Shown: positions 9,656 to 22,046 of the stretch, one piece after another | Layout of the letters: every line of letters starts with the position of its first letter | Numbering within the stretch: the stretch's first letter is position 1 | Origin: Erythrobacter ramosus | GTDB lineage: Bacteria > Pseudomonadota > Alphaproteobacteria > Sphingomonadales > Sphingomonadaceae | Direction of reading: 5' to 3' | DNA length: 64,000 bases | NCBI RefSeq assembly: GCF_009828055.1 | Contig: NZ_WTYB01000002.1 | Span: 558,001 to 622,000 of the forward strand | Notes under the pieces: model-generated | The model's input: the letters and a program-made list of their open reading frames with translations, nothing else | Told to the model about the DNA's origin: nothing | The model's database searches: none | Position numbers and translations under genes: made by a program

Positions 9656-11014
9656 ATGGCCACAACAGTCTCGCACACCTTCGCGCCCGACCTCTCGCCA
9701 ATCGCGATCCGCAATTTCAGCAAGGAGCGCTATGTCTCGCCCGAGTGGCTGGAGCGCGAACGCACCGACCTGTGGGCGACAAGCTGGCTGGTGGCTGGAG
9801 TAGCCTGTGATGTGCGCGAAGCGGGGCAATTCATCACCTTCGATATCGGTGCGGAAAGCATTATTATCGCCCGCGGCGCCGACCGGCTCCTGCGCGCCAT
9901 GCACAATACCTGCACCCATCGCGGCACCAAACTTGTTACCGAGCCGATGGGATCATTGAGGAAGTTCGTCTGCCCCTATCATGCGTGGGTCTATGGCCTC
10001 GATGGCAGCCTCGAAAGCGTGCCGGGGGCCGCGCGGTTCTCCAATGGCGTGCCGCGCGAAAAGCTGGGTCTTCGGCCAGTCGAGGTTGAAGAAGCCTTGG
10101 GCCTCATCTTCGTCCGGCTGACGCCAGGCGCGTTGTCGCTAGCGGATTTTCTCGCGCCCCTGCACGAAGCAATCGGGACCTATCGCCTCGATTTGATGGA
10201 TGTCACCAACGACCAGACTGTCTCTCACCTCTGCAACTGGAAGGCGATTATCGACAATTTCGCCGAGCTTTATCACGTCCCCTTCCTCCACCCGATCCAT
10301 CGCCGGATGTTTGATTGCGCCACCGCCCCGATTGCGCTGTTCGACCACGGTCACACGGCGGTCTACGTGGAGGGCGGCGTGACAGATTCGGGCTTCCCCA
10401 CACCCGAAGTGCCAAGCGACATGCAGGCCATGCAGCTAGAGGCGTTCGGGCTCGACCCTGCTGACTATCGCGGACTGGTGGGGGCGATCAGGCCCGCACT
10501 GCAGCGGGCCAAGCGCGCGCTCGCTGGGGAGCAAGGCCTAGCCTATGACTCCTTCACCGACGCGCAGTTGACCGATGTCTGGCAGTTCAACCTGTTCCCC
10601 AACGTCATCCTCTCGGTCACGCCAGAAAGTGCGTGGCTGATGCGGTCGCGGCCCGATGTTACCGATCCGGGCCGAAGCATACTCGACATGATCACGCTGG
10701 TGCGCTTCCACGGCGAAGAAAGCCCTGAAGCTGCCGGGAGCGATGAGGCGGACGGCGCGCGCATCGGCACCCACTTCCGCCTCAACGGTCCGCGCCCGGC
10801 CGATTACATCAGGCCGCCGCGTGATGCCTTCACCCACGAAGACATCATCGCAGGGCGCAAGACTATGACGGTGACGATCGACGAGGACATCTCGCTGCTT
10901 GGCCGCGTGCAACAGGGCATGGCCTCGCGCGGCTTTGATAGCGTCTGGCTCAGCGACGAGGAATGTCGCGTCCAGCATTTCCACGACGCGCTCGACGCGA
11001 GCCTCGGGGCGTGA
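9656..11014 (+). CDS. Rieske non-haem iron aromatic-ring-hydroxylating oxygenase, alpha subunit
   Basis: 452 residues from the ATG at 9656, which has AGAGGGAG 7 bp upstream; the open frame extends to 9584 but without support. The N-terminal Rieske domain binds the [2Fe-2S] cluster through CTH (about residue 86) and CPYH (about residue 106). The catalytic domain carries the mononuclear-iron motif DNFAELYHVPFLHP, with two His ligands, near residue 200. Such enzymes insert oxygen into aromatic or quaternary-amine substrates using electrons from a separate reductase. No reductase, ferredoxin or beta subunit is nearby, so the substrate is unknown. It is divergent from ribBX. Confidence 0.9.
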   Translation: MATTVSHTFAPDLSPIAIRNFSKERYVSPEWLERERTDLWATSWLVAGVACDVREAGQFITFDIGAESIIIARGADRLLRAMHNTCTHRGTKLVTEPMGSLRKFVCPYHAWVYGLDGSLESVPGAARFSNGVPREKLGLRPVEVEEALGLIFVRLTPGALSLADFLAPLHEAIGTYRLDLMDVTNDQTVSHLCNWKAIIDNFAELYHVPFLHPIHRRMFDCATAPIALFDHGHTAVYVEGGVTDSGFPTPEVPSDMQAMQLEAFGLDPADYRGLVGAIRPALQRAKRALAGEQGLAYDSFTDAQLTDVWQFNLFPNVILSVTPESAWLMRSRPDVTDPGRSILDMITLVRFHGEESPEAAGSDEADGARIGTHFRLNGPRPADYIRPPRDAFTHEDIIAGRKTMTVTIDEDISLLGRVQQGMASRGFDSVWLSDEECRVQHFHDALDASLGA

Positions 11015-11040
11015 AGCGGTTATCGCTTAAGGGGAAGGGA

Positions 11041-11116
<76 letters not shown>

Positions 11117-11233
11117 ATTCCGACAAGGTCGGACAGCGAAACGAAGGGCCGAAGCCGCGTCCCGATTCGCGTGAGGCGCTGCATTTAGCGCGTCTCGCCC
11201 TGATGGCAAGGGCCTATTCGCGCGAAATCGTTG

Positions 11234-12367
11234 CTAGACCGTCAGGCCCCGGCGCGGGGCCATGCGGTTCCAGCGATTGACCATCATCAGGAGGCCGATG
11301 CAGATCATGTTGGTCATCATCGACGAGCCGCCATGGCTCATCCACGGCAGCGGAATGCCCTTGGCGGGTGCCATGCCCATCACCATCAGCAGGTTGATCG
11401 CGATGTAGAAGAAGATCGTCGCGGTCGCCCCGGCGGCGAGCAGGGCGCAGAAGCGATCCTGCGATTCGTTCGCGACCTTCCACCCCCACCGCAGGATCAG
11501 CGCATACATCGTCAGCACGAACAGCCCGCCCACCAGGCCCCATTCTTCGGCCATGGTGGCGAAGACGAAATCGGTGTGGGGTTCGGGCAGATAATTGAGG
11601 TGGCTCTGCGTGCCGTTGTTGAAGCCCTTGCCAAAAATCCCGCCCGATCCGATTGCGATCTTAGACTGGGCGATGTGATAGCCTGCGCCCAGCGGATCAT
11701 TTTCGGGATCGAGGAAAGTCGTGACGCGCGCTTGTTGGTAGGGGCGAAGCGCGAAGAAATAGATCAGCGGCATCGCGGCAATTCCGGTGCCGCCCGCCAG
11801 CAAAAACCACCAAAGCGGCAGGCCGGCGAGGAACATCACCACCACCCCGCCGAACGCAATGGCCACGGACGTGCCAAGGTCGGGCTGCAACAGCACCAGC
11901 GAAATAGGCAGCACGATCAGCATCCCGGATGGCACCACCGATCGCCACGATCCGATCATCCCGGCCGGGAGCGTTTCGTAGAACCGAGCCATCGCCAGCA
12001 CCACCGCGGGCTTCATGATCTCGGAAGGCTGGATGCGGATCGGCCCGGCTTCGAGCCAGCGCTGGCTCCCGCCGCCGACCTGGCCAACGATCTCAACCCC
12101 CAGCAACATGACCAGCACGGCCAGATAGGCGGGATAGGTCAGCACCCGCACTGCGTCGCGCGGCATGGAGGCGATGATCGCCGCCATTACCGAAAACACC
12201 AGAAATCGGATGAAGTGCGACATCGCAAAGGGCTGCATCGAGCCGCCACCTGCTGAATAGAGCACCAGACCGCCAAAGCCCGTGATCAGCAGCAACGGGA
12301 TCAGCATCTCCCAAGGCTGGCGGGCAATCGGTTCGGGTACGATTCCGCGGGCGGCGATGGTGTTCAT
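11234..12367 (-). CDS. rodA: Rod-shape-determining protein RodA (SEDS peptidoglycan glycosyltransferase)
   Basis: A 377-residue polytopic membrane protein of the SEDS family that polymerises lipid II into glycan strands during cell elongation together with PBP2. About ten hydrophobic segments are visible. Conserved SEDS features include GAGYHIAQSKIAIGSGG followed by GFNNGTQSHLNYLPEPHTDF, and MAPAKGIPLPWMSHGGSSM near the C-terminus. It is the last gene of the mreB-mreC-mreD-mrdA-rodA order and overlaps mrdA by 4 bp, consistent with stoichiometric production of the pair. Confidence 0.97.
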   Translation of the reverse strand: MNTIAARGIVPEPIARQPWEMLIPLLLITGFGGLVLYSAGGGSMQPFAMSHFIRFLVFSVMAAIIASMPRDAVRVLTYPAYLAVLVMLLGVEIVGQVGGGSQRWLEAGPIRIQPSEIMKPAVVLAMARFYETLPAGMIGSWRSVVPSGMLIVLPISLVLLQPDLGTSVAIAFGGVVVMFLAGLPLWWFLLAGGTGIAAMPLIYFFALRPYQQARVTTFLDPENDPLGAGYHIAQSKIAIGSGGIFGKGFNNGTQSHLNYLPEPHTDFVFATMAEEWGLVGGLFVLTMYALILRWGWKVANESQDRFCALLAAGATATIFFYIAINLLMVMGMAPAKGIPLPWMSHGGSSMMTNMICIGLLMMVNRWNRMAPRRGLTV

Positions 12368-14499
12368 TCGCTGATCTCCGCGGCCGGCGGGGCAGGGGCG
12401 GGGGCCGCAGGCGCTGTGGTTGGCGGCGGGGCGGCAGCACCCGGCGGGGTGCCGGAGGGATTGGCTTCGGGACGCGGCGCGATCACTTCGTCAGCGATAG
12501 CTTCGGGCTGAGTGGCAGCGCGGCGGGCTTCGGCCTCGACCCGGTCGAAGATTTCCTCCTCCCGGCGCGGCGGACGGCTGACGCTGGCCCCACGCTCGGC
12601 AGCATAGGCAGCATAGCGCGCTTCGAGCCGCTGCTGCGCGGTGCCGCCCCATCCGGCTTCCAGCGCGGCGAGCGCCTCCAGCCCCTTGGCCGGGTCGAAC
12701 AGGAAGGTCATCACATCGCGCGCAATCGGATAGGCCGATCCTGACCCGCCGCCATGCTCGATCACCACAGCGCCCGCATAGCGCGGGTTGTCATAGGGGG
12801 CGAAGAAGATGAACAACCCGTGGTCGCGGTACTTCCACGGCCCGGACTTGCCGTTGGAGATCGAGAGCGAGACGACCTGCGCCGTCCCGGTCTTGCCCGC
12901 CATCAGCGTGCCATCGATCGGCAGGCGCGCGCGGCCTGCTGTGCCGGGGCCGTTGACCACATCACTCATTGCCTTGCGGACATATTCGACCTGCTCAAGC
13001 GGGAAGTCGATATTGTCGAAGCCCTTGGGCTTGGTATCGAGCGTCAGGCGCGGCATGACATGGCGGCCTGTTGCAAGGCGTGATGCCATCACCGCGAGCT
13101 GTAATGGGCTGGAGAGCATGTAGCCCTGGCCGATAGTGGCGTTGACGGTGTCGAACGCTTGCCATTCGCGGCCCCACTTCTTCATCTTCCACGCCGGGTC
13201 AGGCACTGTGCCGAAGAACTGGCTGGTGACGGGGAGGGGGAATTCCTGCCCCATCCCGCAGCGCCGCGCCATCGCGGCAATCGGGTCCATCCCGATCCGC
13301 TGGGCCATTGAGTAAAAATAGACGTCGCAGCTTTGGTAGATGCCTTTGGCCATGTCGACCGAGCCATGCCCGCGGCGGTTCCAGCAGCCGAACCGCCGAT
13401 TGCCGACCTGCAGGCCGCCGCCGCAGAACACCGTCTCGTTCGGATCAATCCCAGCCTGCATAAACGCCATCGAGACCATCGGTTTGACCGTGGAACCGGG
13501 CGGATAAAGCCCCTTCAGCACCTTGTTGCGCAGCGGCACACGCTCGTCATCGCGCAACATCGCGTATTCAACCCCGCCGATGCCATCCGAGAAGGAATTG
13601 GGATCGAAGCTCGGCATTGACGCCATGCAGAGCAGGTCGCCGGATCGGCAGTCCATCACCACCACCGAGCCGCTTTCGAGCCCGATGCGGCGCGCGGCAT
13701 AATCCTGTAACGGGCCGTCAATGGTAAGGCGGACGGGCTGGCCCTGCACATCCTCGCGCGTTTCGAGATCGCGCACGATCCGCCCGCCCGCCGTCACCTC
13801 GACCCGCCGCGCACCGGGGACGCCGCGCAGATTCTTCTCGAACTGCTTTTCCAGCCCGTCCTTGCCGATCTTGTAACCCGGCGTGATCAGCAGCGGGTTG
13901 GGGTCTTTCTCGTATTCCTCGGCAGAGGCAGGGCCGACATAGCCGATCAGGTGGCCGACGCTGGATGCGGTCGGGTAGAAACGCGAGAAGCCGCGCTGCG
14001 GCACCACGCCGGGAAGGTCGGGCAAGCGCACGCTAAGGGCAGCAAATTGTTCGTAGCCCAGACCGCTGGCCACCTCGACCGGCTGAAACCCGCGCGCGGT
14101 TGAAACCTTGTCCTTGATGTCGGCAATCCGTGCCGGTTCCAGCGACAGCAACTGGCCAAGCCGGTCGATCGTCGCGTCGGCATTCACCAGTCGTTCCGGG
14201 ATGAGATCGACGCGGAAATCGGCGCGGTTCGACGCCAGCGGCGCGCCGTTGCGGTCAAGGATCCAGCCCCGCCGCGGCGGAACCAGTGTCAAATTGACCC
14301 GGTTGCTTTCGGATTCGAGCCGGTACTTCTCGTTCTCGGCGATGGCGAGATAGCCAAGCCGCAGCGCCAGCAGCACACCAACCCCGCCTTGCACGGCCCC
14401 GATCAGCAAGCCGCGACGCTCGAAACTGCCGCGCAGAATCGAGGCGTTGATCATGCGCGGGGTGCGCTCCGGTCCGTCACGCAGGAACGGGATCTTCAT
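12364..14499 (-). CDS. mrdA: Penicillin-binding protein 2 (peptidoglycan DD-transpeptidase)
   Basis: 711 residues. It cross-links peptidoglycan during side-wall growth as the partner of RodA. One N-terminal membrane anchor (about residues 33-53, LIGAVQGGVGVLLALRLGYL) precedes the dimerisation domain (GWILDRNGAPLASN). The transpeptidase domain has the catalytic SxxK as S336-TVK, the second motif S390-CD and KTGTAQ starting at K536. The ~100 C-terminal residues are a Pro/Ala/Glu-rich tail longer than in enterobacterial PBP2. The start overlaps the end of mreD by one base (TGATG-type junction at 14499). Confidence 0.97.
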   Translation of the reverse strand: MKIPFLRDGPERTPRMINASILRGSFERRGLLIGAVQGGVGVLLALRLGYLAIAENEKYRLESESNRVNLTLVPPRRGWILDRNGAPLASNRADFRVDLIPERLVNADATIDRLGQLLSLEPARIADIKDKVSTARGFQPVEVASGLGYEQFAALSVRLPDLPGVVPQRGFSRFYPTASSVGHLIGYVGPASAEEYEKDPNPLLITPGYKIGKDGLEKQFEKNLRGVPGARRVEVTAGGRIVRDLETREDVQGQPVRLTIDGPLQDYAARRIGLESGSVVVMDCRSGDLLCMASMPSFDPNSFSDGIGGVEYAMLRDDERVPLRNKVLKGLYPPGSTVKPMVSMAFMQAGIDPNETVFCGGGLQVGNRRFGCWNRRGHGSVDMAKGIYQSCDVYFYSMAQRIGMDPIAAMARRCGMGQEFPLPVTSQFFGTVPDPAWKMKKWGREWQAFDTVNATIGQGYMLSSPLQLAVMASRLATGRHVMPRLTLDTKPKGFDNIDFPLEQVEYVRKAMSDVVNGPGTAGRARLPIDGTLMAGKTGTAQVVSLSISNGKSGPWKYRDHGLFIFFAPYDNPRYAGAVVIEHGGGSGSAYPIARDVMTFLFDPAKGLEALAALEAGWGGTAQQRLEARYAAYAAERGASVSRPPRREEEIFDRVEAEARRAATQPEAIADEVIAPRPEANPSGTPPGAAAPPPTTAPAAPAPAPPAAEISE

Positions 14500-15056
14500 C
14501 AGTCGATCTTTCGCGCCCGGGCGAGGCGGAAGCGGTCAAGACCAGCAACCATGCGCGCGATTATCGGATAGAGCATCACTGACAGCAAGGCTTGTGGGAG
14601 GGCGACGATGAACATTTCGGGCGTTACGCTCGCACCCGAGACGAGCAGGGCGGCAAACCAGTAACTGACGGCAATGACCCCGGCGGTGAACCAGTCCTGC
14701 CAGAACCCGCGCCACGGAAAGCGGGTCTCGATCAGTTCGATCACAATCATCGCCAGCGACCATAGCAGGATCGCGCTACCGAAGGGCTGGCCGCTCACCA
14801 GATCGTCGAACGCCCCCAGCGGCGCCCCGGCCCACAGCGGCAGCAGCCCCGGGCGAACCATGCGCCAGCCCAACAGCAGCAGAAACCCCAGCGAGGGGAA
14901 CAGCGGCATCAGGTCCGCGATCAGCAGCACCGGCAGAAGCGAGCCGAGCATGATCGTCACATAGGGAACGCTGCGGACGCGCCATGCATAGGGTGCGCGG
15001 TTAATGCGCAGTCCATAGATATCCGACCGGGCGCGGGGGTCGATCCGCTCCATCAC
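14499..15056 (-). CDS. mreD: Rod-shape-determining protein MreD
   Basis: A 185-residue integral membrane protein of the elongasome. Five to six hydrophobic segments are visible (VTIMLGSLLPVLLIADLMP, LGFLLLLGWRMVRPGLLPLW, AILLWSLAMIVIELIETRF, FTAGVIAVSYWFAALLVSG, MFIVALPQALLSVMLYPII). The sequence family is weakly conserved, so the call rests on the membrane layout, the length and the position between mreC and mrdA, with 4-bp and 1-bp overlaps. MreD is needed for assembly of the MreBCD-RodA complex. Confidence 0.93.
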   Translation of the reverse strand: MMERIDPRARSDIYGLRINRAPYAWRVRSVPYVTIMLGSLLPVLLIADLMPLFPSLGFLLLLGWRMVRPGLLPLWAGAPLGAFDDLVSGQPFGSAILLWSLAMIVIELIETRFPWRGFWQDWFTAGVIAVSYWFAALLVSGASVTPEMFIVALPQALLSVMLYPIIARMVAGLDRFRLARARKID

Positions 15057-16006
15057 TCCTCCCCGGCCGCAGCGCCCGAAGGCGGCGCAGGCGTGGGAGT
15101 GGGCGTGGCACCGGCAGCGGGTGAGGGGCCGGGCAGCACGGTGTCTTCGAGTTCAGCCACAGCGGCGGCTTCGTGCACCGGCTCGACCGCAACGAAATTG
15201 GTCGCCGAAGGCTCGGCCACCAAGCGCGCAATCCCGCCGTCGGGCGTGATCTTGGCAATCACCGCCACAGCCACGCCGGGGCGGTAATATCCGCCAGCAC
15301 CGCTCGTCACCATCATGTCGCCCACCTTGAGCGGGTTCACGCCGAGATTGACCAGGCGAATGCGCAACAAGCCGTCACCGCGCCCTTCGGCAAAGGCAAT
15401 CACATTGTCCTTGGCGCGGCGCACCGGCAGAACGCTCTCGCTATCGGTCAACAGCAGCACGCGGGCCGAGTTCCGTCCGGTCTCGAGCACGCGGCCGATC
15501 ACCCCGCGCTCGGACAGGACGGGCATCCCCGGCGCTACTCCGCTGCTGGTCCCGGCGCTGATATAGGCATGTCGGCGCACGCTGGTCGCGGTCGAACCAA
15601 CGAGCCGCGCCATCGCGACAGGCTTGGCCTCGCCATCGCGCAGGTCCAGCAAACCTTTCAGGCGCTGGTTCTCCGCCTTGATGGCGTCGGCTTCGGCGAG
15701 GCGGATGCGGGCGAGCTCGTTCTCGCGCCGCAGCTCGGCGTTTTGCTGGCCCGCGTTGAAATAGCCGGAAATCGTCGCGAAAAAGCCCTGCGAGCCCGAG
15801 CGCGTCACCGCGCCGCCCGTGCCGACGGGTGCGACGACATCGCTCGCCACCCCGCGCAGGGGTGCAAAAGCAGCCGGCTGCCACAACGACAGCGCCAACA
15901 GCGCCAGGCCGAGCACAGCCCCCGCTCCGGCCAAGAGGTAGCCGGTGAACAGCGAGAATTGCGCCTTCTTCGAAAAGCCCGAGCGGCGCGAAGAGGGAGG
16001 CGCCAT
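15053..16006 (-). CDS. mreC: Rod-shape-determining protein MreC
   Basis: 317 residues. A short basic cytoplasmic N-terminus precedes a single membrane anchor (LLAGAGAVLGLALLALSLWQ, about residues 20-42). A periplasmic coiled coil follows (NAELRRENELARIRLAEAD, then the segment IKAENQRLKGLLDLRD). The C-terminal beta-domains contain GVAPGMPVLSERGVIGRV and VNPLKVGDMMVTSGAGG. A Pro/Ala-rich tail ends the protein. MreC links periplasmic PBP2 to the cytoplasmic MreB filament. It lies 47 bp downstream of mreB and overlaps mreD by 4 bp. Confidence 0.96.
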   Translation of the reverse strand: MAPPSSRRSGFSKKAQFSLFTGYLLAGAGAVLGLALLALSLWQPAAFAPLRGVASDVVAPVGTGGAVTRSGSQGFFATISGYFNAGQQNAELRRENELARIRLAEADAIKAENQRLKGLLDLRDGEAKPVAMARLVGSTATSVRRHAYISAGTSSGVAPGMPVLSERGVIGRVLETGRNSARVLLLTDSESVLPVRRAKDNVIAFAEGRGDGLLRIRLVNLGVNPLKVGDMMVTSGAGGYYRPGVAVAVIAKITPDGGIARLVAEPSATNFVAVEPVHEAAAVAELEDTVLPGPSPAAGATPTPTPAPPSGAAAGEE

Positions 16007-16053
16007 GGGTTAGAGTCCCTTCTGCCGAACAGCCCGGCTCAGATGCAGGCGCG

Positions 16054-19150
<3,097 letters not shown>

Positions 19151-19160
19151 CCACGCTGGT

Positions 19161-19242
19161 CGTCGTCCCGGCGAAGGTCGGGATCCAGAGTGACAGACGT
19201 CGCTACGGAAGCAACTGGGCCCCGGCCTTCGCCGGGGTGACG
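19161..19242. repeat. Palindromic intergenic repeat, copy 1 (mutL-ychF gap)
   Basis: Two 28-nt arms, 19161-19188 and 19215-19242, are nearly perfect reverse complements around a 26-nt centre. The inner core is CCCGGCGAAGGTCGGGA against CCCGGCCTTCGCCGGGG. The element lies between the convergent genes mutL and ychF and could also terminate both. A second, clearly related copy lies inside glyS at 28718-28788. It resembles the dispersed palindromes common in Sphingomonadales genomes. Confidence 0.85.
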
Positions 19243-19272
19243 AAGGAGGGCTAGGGCCGCCCTGTCTCACCC

Positions 19273-20373
19273 TCAAACATTGAACTTGAACAGCAGCACA
19301 TCCCCGTCCTGCACGACGTATTCCTTGCCTTCCTGCCGCAGCTTGCCCGCTTCCTTTGCGCCCGCTTCGCCGCCGAGCGCCACGTAGTCATCGTAGGCAA
19401 TCGTTTCGGCGCGGATAAAGCCGCGTTCGAAGTCCGAGTGGATTTCGCCCGCCGCCTGCGGGGCTTTCGCGCCCGCCGGGAACGTCCAGGCACGCGCTTC
19501 CTTGGGGCCGCAGGTGAAGAATGTCTTGAGGCCGAGCAGCTTGTACCCGGCCCGGATCACGCGGGCGAGGCCGCTTTCGGTGAGGCCGAGCGCTTCGAGG
19601 AATTCACCCCGATCTTCGACCGGCATCGTCACCAGATCGGCTTCGATGGCAGCCGAAACGACCACCGCTTCGGCGCCCTCAGCTGCGGCCTTGGCGAAGA
19701 CCTTGGCCGACAGTTCATTGCCCTCAGCGGCGTCTTCTTCAGCGACGTTGCAGACGTAAAGCACCGGCTTGGCCGTGAGCAATTGCGCCTGCTTGAACAG
19801 CCGCTCTTCCTCGTCATCCCCCGGCACCGTCAGGCGTGCGGGCTTGCCTTCGCGCAGCAGCTCCAAAGCCTGCCCGAGCACGCTCGCCATCGCCTTGGCT
19901 TCCTTGTCACCCGCCGCGCCGCGCTTGGCAGCCGCGGGCACGCGCTTTTCGAGGCTTTCGAGGTCCGACAGCATCAACTCGGTCTCGACCACTTCGGCGT
20001 CGGCGATGGGATCGACCTTGTTGGCGACGTGCTGGATATCGTCATCCTCAAAGCACCGCAGCACGTGGACGATGGCATCCACCTCACGGATGTTGCCGAG
20101 GAACTGGTTGCCAAGGCCTTCGCCCTTGCTCGCGCCCTTCACGAGGCCGGCGATGTCGACGAAGCCGAGCTGCGTTTCGATGATCTTGGCGCTCTTGCCG
20201 ATGGCCGCGATCTTTTGCAGCCTTTCATCCGGCACGGCGACCTGACCGACATTGGGCTCAATCGTGCAGAACGGATAATTCGCGGCCTGCGCGGCCTGCG
20301 TCTCGGTCAATGCATTGAACAAGGTGGACTTGCCCACGTTGGGCAGGCCAACGATCCCGCAACGGAAACCCAT
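19273..20373 (-). CDS. ychF: Redox-regulated P-loop ATPase YchF (Obg family)
   Basis: A 366-residue Obg-family nucleotide hydrolase that prefers ATP and associates with ribosomes and stress responses. Visible motifs: G1 GIVGLPNVGKSTLFNALT at the N-terminus, switch/G3 VDIAGLVKGASKGEGLGNQF, the coiled-coil insertion (~residues 130-200) and the TGS-like C-terminal domain (KTFFTCGPKEARAWTF, then EIHSDFERGFIRAETI and QEGKEYVVQDGDVLLFKFNV). The length is normal. It is convergent with mutL. Confidence 0.97.
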   Translation of the reverse strand: MGFRCGIVGLPNVGKSTLFNALTETQAAQAANYPFCTIEPNVGQVAVPDERLQKIAAIGKSAKIIETQLGFVDIAGLVKGASKGEGLGNQFLGNIREVDAIVHVLRCFEDDDIQHVANKVDPIADAEVVETELMLSDLESLEKRVPAAAKRGAAGDKEAKAMASVLGQALELLREGKPARLTVPGDDEEERLFKQAQLLTAKPVLYVCNVAEEDAAEGNELSAKVFAKAAAEGAEAVVVSAAIEADLVTMPVEDRGEFLEALGLTESGLARVIRAGYKLLGLKTFFTCGPKEARAWTFPAGAKAPQAAGEIHSDFERGFIRAETIAYDDYVALGGEAGAKEAGKLRQEGKEYVVQDGDVLLFKFNV

Positions 20374-20445
20374 GATGATTGTCTCTTGGCTATCTGGAAA
20401 GCGCCGCCCTTAGCGGGGAGGGGAACGGATGGCTAGAGGCGGTGC

Positions 20446-20952
20446 TCAGACCAAGCCGTGGCGCACCCGCCATTCGGCCAAAGCTGCGGGGGAGCGCAGG
20501 CGGATAACCTTGCCCGAATATCCCGCAAGCTTCGCCTCGGTACGCACACGCGGGCCGGTGTTCCAGTTCATGACGTACCAGAAGAACGCGGCATCGAAGC
20601 GCTCCGGGCAGCCCTCCGGCATATCGGGCCGGGAACGGCCGCGATGGGTGATGATGCGCTTTGCGAGCCGCCACAGACACAGGCGGATCGGGAAATCGAG
20701 GTAGATCACCGTGTCCGCCCGTTCCAGACGCGGGGCAAGGGTGCTGCCATAGTTACCCTCGATTAGCCATGCGTCCTGCGCCACCACCTCAGCGAGCCGA
20801 GCATTCAGTTCGGCCTTCTCCGTCTCGACCCAACCCGCCTGCCAGCCCAGCTGATCCATGTGGACGAGCGGAAGGACCATAAGCGGGGCAAGCTCGCGGG
20901 CGAGGGTGCTCTTGCCCGACCCGCAGGGGCCGATGAGGAGGACGCGGCGCAT
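20446..20952 (-). CDS. P-loop nucleoside-kinase-like protein (FlaR/topology-modulation-like)
   Basis: 168 residues. The Walker A motif is LLIGPCGSGKSTLARELA at residues 5-22. HMDQLGW and LIEGNYGS match the small-kinase family often annotated as adenylate-kinase-like or 'DNA topology modulation protein FlaR'. The lid region has the Arg-rich RLAKRIITHRGRSRPDMPEG. The phosphoryl acceptor is unknown, and the FlaR name should not be taken as a function here. It lies 6 bp from the DUF1330 gene on the same strand and 72 bp upstream of ychF's start. Confidence 0.82.
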   Translation of the reverse strand: MRRVLLIGPCGSGKSTLARELAPLMVLPLVHMDQLGWQAGWVETEKAELNARLAEVVAQDAWLIEGNYGSTLAPRLERADTVIYLDFPIRLCLWRLAKRIITHRGRSRPDMPEGCPERFDAAFFWYVMNWNTGPRVRTEAKLAGYSGKVIRLRSPAALAEWRVRHGLV

Positions 20953-20958
20953 GGCCGA

Positions 20959-21381
20959 TCAGTCTGCGCTGATCGGTAGCAGCCGAGAATCGCAAACCGC
21001 AGCCGTCCGGTGGGCGGTGATCTTCATGCTTTCTGGATCGCTTGCAAAGGCGAGGAAGCTCGCTTTGCTATTCTGCCGCACAAGCAGGACATGATCCCAG
21101 ATTTCAGCAGCTGGCCCAATCAGGAAATTCGCCGAAGTACCTGAAAGCAGCACCTCGCCGCCGCTTCGATTCAGCAATGGCAACATTTCGCGCATGTAAC
21201 GGGCATAGGCCTCCGCCCCGCTGACGGGCGCAGGCGGCGCAAGGTCAGGGGCATGGGTGTAATCGGCTGTTTCACGGAACCGCAGCAGGTTGAGCATCAC
21301 CACTGGACCTTCACCGGGTGATCCGAAAAAGGCTGCGCCCTGTTCCTGACTGACCTCGAGATAGGCAGCGCCGTCGGTCAT
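20959..21381 (-). CDS. DUF1330 domain protein
   Basis: 140 residues resembling the DUF1330 dimeric alpha-beta barrel family: GEGPVVMLNLLRFRETADY, then SGAEAYARYMREMLPLLNR, GGEVLLSGTSANFLIGP and WDHVLLVRQNSKASFLAF. The function is unknown. The start codon overlaps the pth stop region by 4 bp (21378-21381), so it is translationally coupled to pth and probably cotranscribed with the P-loop gene downstream. There is no signal or membrane segment. Confidence 0.82.
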   Translation of the reverse strand: MTDGAAYLEVSQEQGAAFFGSPGEGPVVMLNLLRFRETADYTHAPDLAPPAPVSGAEAYARYMREMLPLLNRSGGEVLLSGTSANFLIGPAAEIWDHVLLVRQNSKASFLAFASDPESMKITAHRTAAVCDSRLLPISAD

Positions 21382-21956
21382 GGGGTCATATCCTGCATCC
21401 TCAGCGCAACATCATTCATGAAGCGCACGTCATCGCCCTTTGCCAGCCATTCTGCCTCCGCGCCAATTGCGCCCAGCATGGCGACCAGATCATCCTGTTC
21501 ATCCTTGGCGAAATTGCCGAGCACGTGGCCTGTCACCCGGTCCTTGTGTCCCGGATGGCCGATGCCGAGCCGGATGCGGCGGAACTCTGCGCCCAAATGC
21601 TGGTCGATCGACCGCAGACCGTTGTGCCCGGCATGGCCGCCGCCCTGCTTCACCTTGACCTTGAAGGGGGCGAGGTCGAGTTCGTCATGGAACACGGTCA
21701 GCGCTTCGGTACCGAGCTTGTAGAAGCGCAGTGCCTCACCGACAGCGCGGCCGCTTTCGTTCATGAACGTGGCGGGCTTCAGTAGCAGCACCTTGTGGCT
21801 GCCGATCCGGCCTTCCTGCACCCAGCCCTGAAACTTGGTCTGGATTGGGCCGAAGCCATGCATATCGGCAATGACGTCCACGGCCATGAAGCCGACATTG
21901 TGCCGGTGGAGCGCATAGCGCGGTCCGGGATTTCCAAGGCCGACCCAGATTTGCAT
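21378..21956 (-). CDS. pth: Peptidyl-tRNA hydrolase
   Basis: 192 residues. It releases tRNA from prematurely dropped peptidyl-tRNAs. Active-site residues are present: GLGNPGPRY with the substrate-binding Asn, the catalytic His in HRHNVGFMAVD (residue ~20), PATFMNESGRAVGEAL, and FHDELDLAPFKVKVKQGGGHAGHNGLRSI, including the catalytic Asp. It follows rplY (L25) on the same strand, the common bacterial rplY-pth order, but a terminator hairpin stands between them. Confidence 0.97.
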   Translation of the reverse strand: MQIWVGLGNPGPRYALHRHNVGFMAVDVIADMHGFGPIQTKFQGWVQEGRIGSHKVLLLKPATFMNESGRAVGEALRFYKLGTEALTVFHDELDLAPFKVKVKQGGGHAGHNGLRSIDQHLGAEFRRIRLGIGHPGHKDRVTGHVLGNFAKDEQDDLVAMLGAIGAEAEWLAKGDDVRFMNDVALRMQDMTP

Positions 21957-21980
21957 GGCAAGTCCCCTAGCTGCCGCTCA

Positions 21981-22020
21981 CACAAAACGAAACGCCGGAC
22001 TTCTTGCGAAGCCCGGCGTT
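21981..22020 (-). terminator. Intrinsic terminator after rplY
   Basis: On the minus strand a 13-bp stem (arms 22020-22008 and 22003-21991, AACGCCGGGCTTC and GAAGTCCGGCGTT, one G-T pair) with a 4-nt loop is followed by the T-rich TCGTTTTGTG at 21990-21981. It lies 27 bp after the rplY stop and 25 bp before the pth start, so it should reduce readthrough from rplY into pth. Confidence 0.8.
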
Positions 22021-22046
22021 CGATAGCCGCAATAGGCAATGATCGC

